From positions 1 to 6,093 of the forward strand of contig DLUO01000144.1 in NCBI GenBank assembly GCA_003444595.1: 6,093 nucleotides of DNA, in the 5' to 3' direction. The notes below the pieces were generated by a model. That model was not told the origin of the DNA, searched no databases, and worked only from the letters and a program-made list of their open reading frames with translations. The position numbers and the translations under genes were made by a program. Numbering within the stretch: the first letter of the stretch is position 1; each line of letters begins with the position of its first letter. Source of the DNA: Bacillota bacterium. Lineage in GTDB: Bacteria; Bacillota; Dethiobacteria; DTU022; UBA8154. Of the stretch, positions 1 to 5,436 are shown piece by piece.

Positions 1-135
1 GACAGGCCCGTCCGCCGCCGGCACCGCGAACATGGAAGTGAGCTCTGCCGGGAAGGCCAATCGAGGGCCCGAGCTGAGCTGCAAAACCTGCCTCAAGCGA
101 CCCCCTAAGCGAGCCCCAACCTTCGCCACCCCTAT
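1..135. other. Unidentified GC-rich segment at the window edge
   Basis: Bases 1-120 contain 81 G or C (about 67%), against about 50% in the genes and 38% in the eno-secG gap. I do not recognise a gene. A minus-strand frame opens with ATG at 141, one base after the secG stop, and stays open for 47 codons to the edge, but it lacks a clear ribosome site and looks like no family I know. Another minus frame and one plus frame (2-154, stop at 155-157) are also open, as expected by chance in GC-rich DNA. It contains short repeats: GAGCT twice in tandem (71-80) and AAGCGA-plus-C-run twice with a 12-base period (95-116). It could be a dispersed intergenic repeat, the 3' end of a convergent gene, or the start of a gene after secG. 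I found no tRNA, tmRNA or SRP RNA signature. Confidence 0.4.
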
Positions 136-142
136 TTTCATA

Positions 143-373
143 TTATCCGGCCACTAAAAGTGTCAACACTATGGCCAAGATCATAAATCCAATGGCAAGA
201 CCGGTGGTAATACGGCTGAGCAGGTCATCCAACCCTTTTTTCTTGCCAAACAAGGACTGGGCACCACCTGCTATAGCTCCGGAAAGGCCGGCGCTTCGAC
301 CGGACTGGAGCAGTACGGTGGCAATTAAAGAAATACAGACGACAGTGTAAACAATAACAAGAGCTAACTGCAC
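143..373 (-). CDS. secG: Preprotein translocase subunit SecG
   Basis: SecG is the small third subunit of the SecYEG channel in the cytoplasmic membrane and assists SecA-driven protein export. The 76 residues match the usual size (about 70-80 in Gram-positives). There are two hydrophobic segments, about 3-22 and 54-75. They are joined by the family hallmark loop: LLQSGRSAGLSGAIAGG (21-37), then FGKKKGLDDLLSRIT (42-56). The start is the GTG at 373, with AGAAGG 7 bases upstream; no in-frame ATG precedes it closely. It is a common neighbour of eno in Clostridia, where rnr, smpB and ssrA often follow; none of these is recognisable in the remaining 142 bases. It probably has its own promoter at 424-452. 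Confidence 0.95.
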   Translation of the reverse strand: MQLALVIVYTVVCISLIATVLLQSGRSAGLSGAIAGGAQSLFGKKKGLDDLLSRITTGLAIGFMILAIVLTLLVAG

Positions 374-380
374 AATAACG

Positions 381-386
381 CCTTCT
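381..386 (-). promoter_or_regulatory. secG ribosome-binding site deciding the GTG start
   Basis: AGAAGG lies 7 bases before the GTG at 373. With no alternative in-frame ATG nearby and the family N-terminus beginning within a few residues of the first membrane segment, it fixes the secG start. Confidence 0.75.
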
Positions 387-414
387 CTCTAACTGAATTC
401 TTGGGCACATTTAG

Positions 415-436
415 ATTATGGTTATTTTACCATAAT
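415..436. repeat. Palindrome over the secG promoter -10, possible operator
   Basis: ATTATGGT (415-422) and ACCATAAT (429-436) are perfect 8-bp inverted arms around a 6-base centre. The element covers the proposed -10 hexamer and the start-site region. No T-run follows on either strand, so it is not a terminator. Its position is that of a classic repressor operator, but no regulator can be named from the sequence. Confidence 0.45.
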
Positions 437-452
437 AAAAGTACGCAGACAA
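424..452 (-). promoter_or_regulatory. Sigma-A-type promoter for secG with extended -10
   Basis: On the minus strand there is a -35 TTGTCT (452-447), a 17-base spacer and a -10 TAAAAT (429-424). TGG comes directly before the -10, matching the extended -10 form. Transcription would start near 417, giving a leader of about 45 bases to the secG GTG. Four of six bases match the consensus at -35 and five of six at -10, with ideal spacing. Confidence 0.6.
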
Positions 453-462
453 TCCCCGCCTC

Positions 463-492
463 AAAAAGCCATAATTACTTTTAGCACTTTTT
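463..492 (-). terminator. Weak intrinsic-terminator candidate downstream of eno
   Basis: In the transcribed direction AAAAAG (492-487) can pair with CTTTTT (468-463), extended by one T-G pair, around a loop of about 16 bases. The T-run is thus part of the stem and the stem has one G-C pair, so it is weak. It also competes with the 9-bp inverted repeat that shares bases 487-490. Partial readthrough into secG seems likely. Confidence 0.2.
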
Positions 493-526
493 ATTGAAAC
501 GGCTTAATGGAACGGGGAAAGTGCTA
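482..526. repeat. Perfect 9-bp inverted repeat after eno
   Basis: The arms TAGCACTTT (482-490) and AAAGTGCTA (518-526) are exact complements separated by 27 bases. In neither direction is the repeat followed by a T-run, so it is not a standard terminator. It could form the base of a stem in the eno 3' untranslated RNA or be a protein site. Nine matched bases in a short AT-rich region may also arise by chance. Confidence 0.45.
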
Positions 527-558
527 TGTATGATACGGTTCTAAAGTTCTATTACGAA

Positions 559-1836
559 TCATCTTTGGAAAGCTCTTTCCGGAAAACCGGCCGCCCTGCC
601 CAACCCTTCCTCAATACGCAGCAAACGGTTATATTTAGAGACTCTTTCGGATCGTGCCGGGGCACCGGTCTTAACAAAACCGGCATTGACGGCCACGGCC
701 AGGTCTGCCAGGGCTGTGTCCTCTGTCTCGCCGGAGCGGTGAGAGATCACGCAACTGTAACCTCTTTGTGAGGCCATCTGGATTGTCTTTAGGGTTTCAG
801 AGACTGTGCCGATCTGGTTCATTTTAATAAGGATGGCGTTGGCAATACCCTCGTTTATTCCCCGGTTAAGGCGCAAGGGGTTGGTTACGAAGATATCGTC
901 GCCCACCAGCATTAATTTATCACCCAGGACTGAAGTGAGCTCTTTCCAACCCTCCCAGTCTTCTTCTGCCAAGCCGTCCTCAATGGATACAATAGGGTAT
1001 TTTTCCAGCAGGCTGCTGTAGTAATCGATCATCCCCCGGGCGGTCATCTCCAGGCCTTCGCCCCTTAAGTGGTACTTGCCATCCTCATAAAGCTCCGTGG
1101 CTGCTACATCCAGAGCCAAAAAAACATCGCTGCCGGGTTCGTATCCTGCGGCCTCAATTGCTTTTACGATCAGTTGCAGGGAATCTTCGTTGGAGGTGAG
1201 GTTGGGGGCAAATCCGCCTTCGTCGCCTACACCCGTGCTTAAGCCCATCTCCTTTAACACTTTTTTTAGATGGTGATACACTTCAGCTCCCATACGCAGG
1301 GCTTCGCGGAAATTTTCCGCACCGACAGGCATAATCATAAATTCCTGGACATCGACGTTATTGTCGGCATGTTTACCTCCGTTGAGAATATTCATCATGG
1401 GTACAGGCAGCAGGTTCCCATTTATCCCGCCCAGATAACGGTACAACGGGAGGCCCAGTGCGCTGGAGGCAGCGCGCGCCGCAGCGAGAGAGACGCCTAG
1501 TATGGCATTGGCACCAAGCTTGCCCTTATTTTCTGTCCCGTCCAGTTCTATCAGGATCCTGTCTATCTCACCCTGGTCAAGGGCATCTTTCCCTTTTAAA
1601 GTAGGAGCGATTTTTTCCCTAATGTTTTGTAGCGCTGTTAAAACACCTTTTCCCAGGTACCGTTTCTTGTCCTTATCCCTGAGTTCAACCGCCTCATAAG
1701 TCCCTGTTGAAGCACCGGAGGGAACAGAAGCCCTGCCAATCGAACCACATTCAAGTATGACATCTACTTCCACTGTAGGGTTACACCTTGAATCAAGCAC
1801 TTCGCGGGCGTGGATAGCCTGGATTAAAGTGGACAT
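559..1836 (-). CDS. eno: Enolase (phosphopyruvate hydratase)
   Basis: Enolase dehydrates 2-phosphoglycerate to phosphoenolpyruvate with magnesium. In bacteria it is also often a degradosome or surface protein, which the sequence cannot show. The ATG at 1836 gives 425 residues, typical for the family. Seen: N-terminal STLIQAIHAREVLDSR; the substrate-closing loop SGASTG at 40-45; His156 in GGKHADNN; Glu165 in VQEFMIMP; catalytic Glu206 in GDEGGFAP; metal ligands Asp243, Glu286 and Asp313; catalytic base Lys338 in LIKMNQIGT; SHRSGETED at 365-373; and Lys389 in KTGAPARSER. The active site is therefore complete. One oddity is Cys18 in DSRCNPT, where the family nearly always has Gly. It is the last gene of the glycolytic cluster, 35 bases after gpmI. 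No strong intrinsic terminator follows. Confidence 0.98.
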   Translation of the reverse strand: MSTLIQAIHAREVLDSRCNPTVEVDVILECGSIGRASVPSGASTGTYEAVELRDKDKKRYLGKGVLTALQNIREKIAPTLKGKDALDQGEIDRILIELDGTENKGKLGANAILGVSLAAARAASSALGLPLYRYLGGINGNLLPVPMMNILNGGKHADNNVDVQEFMIMPVGAENFREALRMGAEVYHHLKKVLKEMGLSTGVGDEGGFAPNLTSNEDSLQLIVKAIEAAGYEPGSDVFLALDVAATELYEDGKYHLRGEGLEMTARGMIDYYSSLLEKYPIVSIEDGLAEEDWEGWKELTSVLGDKLMLVGDDIFVTNPLRLNRGINEGIANAILIKMNQIGTVSETLKTIQMASQRGYSCVISHRSGETEDTALADLAVAVNAGFVKTGAPARSERVSKYNRLLRIEEGLGRAAGFPERAFQR

Positions 1837-1842
1837 TTTTTG

Positions 1843-1853
1843 TCCTGCACCTC
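1843..1853 (-). promoter_or_regulatory. Ribosome-binding region of eno
   Basis: AGGA lies 6 bases before the eno ATG, and GAGGTG lies 11 bases before it. Either can pair with the 16S tail. They sit in the 35-base AT-rich gap after gpmI, in which I found no convincing promoter. Confidence 0.65.
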
Positions 1854-1871
1854 ACTTTAAAATTTTAATAT

Positions 1872-3413
1872 TTATATCAATGAAACACCGTTCATCTCCG
1901 TAGGGACAGGAAGCGAAAGCAGTTTTAAAATAGTCGGAGCGACATCTGCCAGTTTACCCCGTGGAGGCAAAGTATATCCATCCCGTGCCGTTACCAGGAT
2001 AAAAGGGGTATCGTTCTTGGTATGGGCGGTATGGGGGTTTCCCTCCTCATCGACCATTTTTTCGGCATTACCATGATCCGCGGTTACGATGGCCATACCT
2101 CCTTTTTGTAATGTCCTGGAGACTACTATACCCACCTCCTTGTCGACGGTCTCCACTGCTTTGATGGCCGCTTCCAGTTTACCGGTATGACCGACCATGT
2201 CAGGATTGGCATAATTAACGACAAGCAGTCGGTAACTGCCTTTATCCAGCGCCTTTAAAACCTCCTCTGTGACCTCCGCAGCGCTCATTTCCGGTTTCAA
2301 ATCGTACGTGGGAACATGCGGCGAGGGTACGAGAATTCTATCCTCTCCGGGATAAGCCTCCTCGCGCCCGCCGTTGAAAAAATATGTGACATGGGCATAT
2401 TTCTCTGTTTCAGCAATACGGATTTGCTGAAAACCTTTCCTGGAGACAGCTTCTCCAAGGGTGCCCGACAGGTATTCCGGAGGAAAGGCCACAGGGACTT
2501 GCAAAGCGGGATCATATTCTGTAAAACAAACATAATAGGGGAAGGAAGGGCCGGCGCCGCGTACAAATTCAGAGAAGCTTCTCTCCACAAAGGCCCTGCT
2601 GATCTGCCTGGCCCTGTCGGCGCGAAAGTTAAAAAAGATTAGCCCGTCATCATTATTAACCAATGATGACGGCCGGCTACGTTCGTTTACAATAACCGTC
2701 GGCAGGACAAACTCGTCTGTTTCCCCGCGCCGGTAGGCCTCTCTCAAGGCCGCCAGGCTGCTGCCCGCCCGTTCGCCTTCACCGTAAACATAGGCCCTGT
2801 AAGCCTTCTCCGTCCTTTCCCAACGCCGATCGCGATCCATGCTGTAATAGCGCCCCGCAATACTGGCCACCTGCCCTGTTCCCAGGCTGATGATCTTCTG
2901 CTCCAACTCTTCCAAATATTTTGCCGCGCTCTTCGGAGGGGTATCTCTCCCGTCCAGGATAGCATGTACACTTACTTTTTTTAATCCGGCCATTTTGGCC
3001 AGATTAAGAAGGGCATAAAGATGGGTGGTGTGGCTATGTACGCCACCATCGGACAAAAGTCCCATAAGATGGAGCGTAGAGCCCTTTTCCTTGACTTTTT
3101 CCAGCACTTTTAACAAAGCTTCGTTTCTAAAGAAACTTCCATCTTCGATGGACCTGCTGATGCGCAACATATCCTGATAGACAATACGGCCTGCACCAAG
3201 ATTCAAATGCCCGACTTCAGAATTTCCCATCTGGTTTTTCGGTAAGCCCACAGCCTCACCGCTGGAAGCTAAATATGTAGAGGGATAGCTGTCATAAAGC
3301 TGATCAATGTAAGGGGTCCGGGCAAGGGAGACGGCATTGCCGTCGCCGTTCTCCCTTAAACCCCAGCCATCCATTATAATAAGAACAAGAAAAGGATCTG
3401 TATTTTTTTGCAC
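1872..3413 (-). CDS. gpmI: 2,3-bisphosphoglycerate-independent phosphoglycerate mutase
   Basis: This monomeric, manganese-dependent enzyme of the alkaline phosphatase superfamily interconverts 3- and 2-phosphoglycerate through a phosphoserine intermediate, in the cytoplasm. From the GTG at 3413 it has 513 residues, the usual length (about 510-515). Every expected active-site element is visible: Asp15 in IMDGWG; nucleophile Ser65 in MGNSEVGH; SDGGVHSH at 121-128; LDGRDTPP at 153-160; GRYYSMDRD at 187-195; FNFRADRARQ at 261-270; Lys338; NPDMVGH (Asp405, His409); TADHGNAE (Asp446, His447); and His464 in HTAHT. The insertion domain for substrate binding spans roughly residues 80-310. A longer reading from an ATG at 3458 would overlap tpiA by 44 bases and adds no family sequence. 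The start is not fully settled, because an out-of-frame ATG and a run of seven A sit exactly here (see findings). Confidence 0.97.
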   Translation of the reverse strand: MQKNTDPFLVLIIMDGWGLRENGDGNAVSLARTPYIDQLYDSYPSTYLASSGEAVGLPKNQMGNSEVGHLNLGAGRIVYQDMLRISRSIEDGSFFRNEALLKVLEKVKEKGSTLHLMGLLSDGGVHSHTTHLYALLNLAKMAGLKKVSVHAILDGRDTPPKSAAKYLEELEQKIISLGTGQVASIAGRYYSMDRDRRWERTEKAYRAYVYGEGERAGSSLAALREAYRRGETDEFVLPTVIVNERSRPSSLVNNDDGLIFFNFRADRARQISRAFVERSFSEFVRGAGPSFPYYVCFTEYDPALQVPVAFPPEYLSGTLGEAVSRKGFQQIRIAETEKYAHVTYFFNGGREEAYPGEDRILVPSPHVPTYDLKPEMSAAEVTEEVLKALDKGSYRLLVVNYANPDMVGHTGKLEAAIKAVETVDKEVGIVVSRTLQKGGMAIVTADHGNAEKMVDEEGNPHTAHTKNDTPFILVTARDGYTLPPRGKLADVAPTILKLLSLPVPTEMNGVSLI

Positions 3414-3414
3414 A

Positions 3415-4188
3415 TTAAGCGCTCCTCTCACCGGAAACGGCTTTGAGCAGTGCAGCAAAGGTTTTCACATCCAGACTGCTGCCGCCTACCAAAGCGCCGT
3501 CCATCCCCGCTTTACCGGTAAATTCAACAATATTGTCCGGTTTAACACTCCCGCCATAAAGGATACGCACCCCTTGGCAACTATCCCCCCATCTTTCCTG
3601 CAGCAGTGAGCGCATGAAACCGGCAACAACGCCGACTTCACTCCCCTGGGCGGGATTCCCCGTGCCGATAGCCCAAACCGGCTCATAAGCCAGCACCATT
3701 TTTTGCATAGCATCTTTTCCTATATCAAGCCCTTCCAGGGCACCAAGCAACTGTTCCTTAATCACATTTTCTGTTTCCCGGGCGCTGCGCTGCTCCCAGT
3801 TCTCTCCGACGCACAGAATGGGAACAAGCCCATAATTAAAAGCCGCCGCCATTTTTCTTTTGAGCAGCCGGCTGTTTTCATTGAAATACAGGCGCCGTTC
3901 CGAATGCCCGATAATAACGTATTTTACCCCCAGATCCCTTAACATCAGAGGAGAGATTTCACCTGTAAAGGCCCCCTCTTTTTGCCAGTGCATATTTTGT
4001 GCTCCCAGCAAAATGGTGGTCTTTTCCGTTAAAACAGCGAGACTGGCCAGTGATGTAAAGGGCGGGCAGATAACCGTTTCAATATTGTTAATATCCGCAA
4101 TCTCACCGGATAAACGCTTTACAAACTCTTCCGCTTCGGACAGAGTCTTATGCATTTTCCAGTTGGCAACGATTAGCGTTTTTCTCAT
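3415..4188 (-). CDS. tpiA: Triosephosphate isomerase
   Basis: This enzyme interconverts dihydroxyacetone phosphate and glyceraldehyde 3-phosphate, a dimeric (beta/alpha)8 barrel acting in the cytoplasm. The ATG at 4188 gives 257 residues (family about 250) and the classic start RKTLIVANWKMHKT. An ATG 11 codons further upstream would overlap the pgk end and has no family support. Catalytic residues are all visible: Asn9 and Lys11 in NWKMHK, the electrophile His95 in GHSERR, and the base Glu169 in AYEPVWAIGTG, which runs into mobile loop 6 (about 170-178). The phosphate-gripping YGGSVKPDN is at 211-219 and GALVGGSSLD at 231-240. Nothing appears missing. It follows pgk by 13 bases and ends one base before the GTG of gpmI, so translational coupling on both sides is likely. 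Confidence 0.98.
   Translation of the reverse strand: MRKTLIVANWKMHKTLSEAEEFVKRLSGEIADINNIETVICPPFTSLASLAVLTEKTTILLGAQNMHWQKEGAFTGEISPLMLRDLGVKYVIIGHSERRLYFNENSRLLKRKMAAAFNYGLVPILCVGENWEQRSARETENVIKEQLLGALEGLDIGKDAMQKMVLAYEPVWAIGTGNPAQGSEVGVVAGFMRSLLQERWGDSCQGVRILYGGSVKPDNIVEFTGKAGMDGALVGGSSLDVKTFAALLKAVSGERSA
3422..3428 (-). promoter_or_regulatory. gpmI ribosome-binding site inside the tpiA 3' end
   Basis: AGAGGAG lies within the last codons of tpiA, 8 bases before the GTG at 3413 and 6 bases before an overlapping, out-of-frame ATG at 3415. It supports a gpmI start at or next to the tpiA stop rather than at 3458. The arrangement suggests translational coupling of the two genes. Confidence 0.75.
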
Positions 4189-4197
4189 TGTGCTATT

Positions 4198-4203
4198 CCC
4201 CTC
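4198..4203 (-). promoter_or_regulatory. tpiA ribosome-binding site overlapping the pgk stop codon
   Basis: GAGGGG lies 9 bases before the tpiA ATG at 4188, and its first two bases are the last two of the pgk TGA. It decides the tpiA start in favour of 4188 over the upstream in-frame ATG at 4221, and it suggests that ribosomes finishing pgk hand over to tpiA. Confidence 0.75.
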
Positions 4204-5410
4204 ATCTAACCATGTTTCCAACAGAACTTCTGTCTTTCAACGCTATCAGGCCAGGAAGCTCTTTCCCCCCCCAAAACTCCAGAGCAGCGCCGCCTCCGCT
4301 AGATATATACGTAATACCGTCGGCGAGGCTCAGTGTTTCCAGGGCGGCGGCAATATCGCCGCCTCCGACAATAGATTCCGCTTCAGTTGCAGCTATAGTC
4401 CTGGCGATCTGCTCGGTCCCCTCGTGGAAAGGAGGAAATTCATAGGCACCCAGCGGGCCGTTCCAGAGAATCATTTTAGCTCCCAGAAGCATTTTTTGAA
4501 AAACTTTCACCGTTTCCGGCCCGATATCGACAGCGCTCCAACCTTCCGGGATATTGCCGACTTTTACTGTTTTCGAGGGGCTGTTAGCGCGGAGCTCCTC
4601 TGTGATCACTACATCCAGCGGCAAATAAAACCCGGCTTTGCTCTTTTTGGCCTCCTCGATAATTGCAGAGGCTACATCAAGTTTATCATCCTCATAAAAA
4701 GAGCCGCCCATATTATAGCCCTGGGCTTTCAGGAAGGTATTGGCCATCGCCCCGCCTATAAGCAAACTGTCTGCTTTATTAAGAAAATGGCGGATCACAC
4801 CAATTTTATCCGCCACTTTTTTCCCACCCAGGATAACCACAAGAGGAGAGGGGGAATTATCTCTGCTTTTGCTCAGGTAAGCGATCTCTTTCTCCATCAG
4901 CAATCCGGCTACAGCCGGCAGGTACTCAGCTATACCAAAGGTAGATGCATGCGCCCGGTGCGCTGTCGCAAAAGCATCGTTGACATAGACATCGGCCAGC
5001 CGGGCCAGGGCAGCAGCCAGACCGGGGTCGTTTTTTTCTTCCCCCGCCTCGAACCTCAGATTTTCCAGCATAAGAATGTCGCCGGGTTTTAAGGCCTGCA
5101 CGGCTCTTTCGACTTCAGCCCCGATTACCTGTTCACTTCTTAGCACCTCACGTTCCAGGAGCTGTGATAGGCGCTCCGCTACCGGTGCCATGCACAGTTC
5201 CTTTACTACCCGCCCTTTGGGACGCCCGAGATGGGAGGCCAGGATTATTTTGCTTCCCTTTTCCAGGAGGTACCTGATCGTGGGAATAGTAACGCGAATT
5301 TTGGTATCATCCAGCACTTCTCCCTCCGGTGAAAGGGGAACATTAAAATCAACCCGCACAAAAACTCTCTTTCCCTCTACAGGAATATCCCTGACAGTTA
5401 ATTTAGACAA
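4202..5410 (-). CDS. pgk: Phosphoglycerate kinase
   Basis: This cytoplasmic kinase moves the acyl phosphate of 1,3-bisphosphoglycerate to ADP, giving ATP and 3-phosphoglycerate. I place the start at the TTG at 5410, giving 402 residues (family about 390-400) and an N-terminus beginning SKLTVRDI, as in relatives. The only in-frame ATG upstream, at 5497, would overlap gap by 61 bases and add 29 residues that are just an out-of-frame reading of the conserved gap 3' end. Motifs seen: VRVDFNVPL at 18-26, SHLGRPKG at 59-66, ENLRF at 116-120, the HRAHAS substrate loop at 151-156, the nucleotide-binding LGGKKVADK at 194-202, WNGPLGAYE at 316-324, GGGD at 349-352 and SSGGGAALE at 370-378. Three near-invariant motifs carry less usual residues: Ala148, Lys197 and Ile353. 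A run of eight G encodes part of Trp-Gly-Gly at 380-382. The stop codon overlaps the tpiA ribosome site. Confidence 0.97.
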   Translation of the reverse strand: MSKLTVRDIPVEGKRVFVRVDFNVPLSPEGEVLDDTKIRVTIPTIRYLLEKGSKIILASHLGRPKGRVVKELCMAPVAERLSQLLEREVLRSEQVIGAEVERAVQALKPGDILMLENLRFEAGEEKNDPGLAAALARLADVYVNDAFATAHRAHASTFGIAEYLPAVAGLLMEKEIAYLSKSRDNSPSPLVVILGGKKVADKIGVIRHFLNKADSLLIGGAMANTFLKAQGYNMGGSFYEDDKLDVASAIIEEAKKSKAGFYLPLDVVITEELRANSPSKTVKVGNIPEGWSAVDIGPETVKVFQKMLLGAKMILWNGPLGAYEFPPFHEGTEQIARTIAATEAESIVGGGDIAAALETLSLADGITYISSGGGAALEFWGGKELPGLIALKDRSSVGNMVR

Positions 5411-5427
5411 GGTTCCTTTGCACCCCC
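5411..5427 (-). promoter_or_regulatory. Ribosome-binding region of pgk that supports the TTG start
   Basis: Two purine blocks precede the TTG at 5410: GGGGGTG (5427-5421), 10 bases from it, and AAAGGA (5419-5414), 3 bases from it. The first is at a workable distance and the second is short. Together they make TTG a credible start despite the lack of a nearby ATG. They sit in the 26-base gap after the gap stop codon. Confidence 0.6.
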
Positions 5428-5436
5428 GGATAGTTT

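Larger units (their letters stand above)
374..558 (-). other. AT-rich eno-secG intergenic region
   Basis: This is the longest gene-free stretch in the window (185 bases) and is about 37-38% GC in the rows I counted, against about 50% in the genes. Reading in the direction of transcription it holds a 9-bp inverted repeat with a long loop, a weak terminator-like hairpin, an extended -10 promoter with a palindrome across its -10, and the secG leader with its ribosome site. I see no coding potential of its own. The layout suggests secG has its own promoter, perhaps in addition to readthrough from eno. Confidence 0.7.

Noticed and set aside
1..142. Possible tRNA, tmRNA or T-box at the left edge (GGCACCGCG on the plus strand resembles part of a T-box)
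   Set aside because: The upstream T-box consensus bases are absent, no acceptor or T-arm pairing is visible, and no structured-RNA signature could be assembled.
225..410. A 61-codon minus-strand frame starting in the secG leader
   Set aside because: It runs through secG in another frame, has no ribosome site before its ATG, and has a Cys/Arg-rich composition unlike a real protein.
415..436. The secG palindrome as an intrinsic terminator
   Set aside because: No T-run follows on either strand and the stem is A/T-rich; it coincides with a promoter -10 instead.
526..771. An 81-codon plus-strand frame at the eno 3' end
   Set aside because: Mostly antisense to conserved eno sequence, with no family resemblance or clear ribosome site.
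1857..1868. 12-bp palindrome TTAAAATTTTAA between gpmI and eno
   Set aside because: Low-complexity A/T sequence in a 35-base gap; such palindromes are common by chance and no promoter elements fit around it.
3860..5092. A 410-codon open frame on the plus strand, antisense to tpiA and pgk
   Set aside because: It lies fully over two certain genes, has no recognisable domain or start site, and its length follows from codon bias of the opposite strand.
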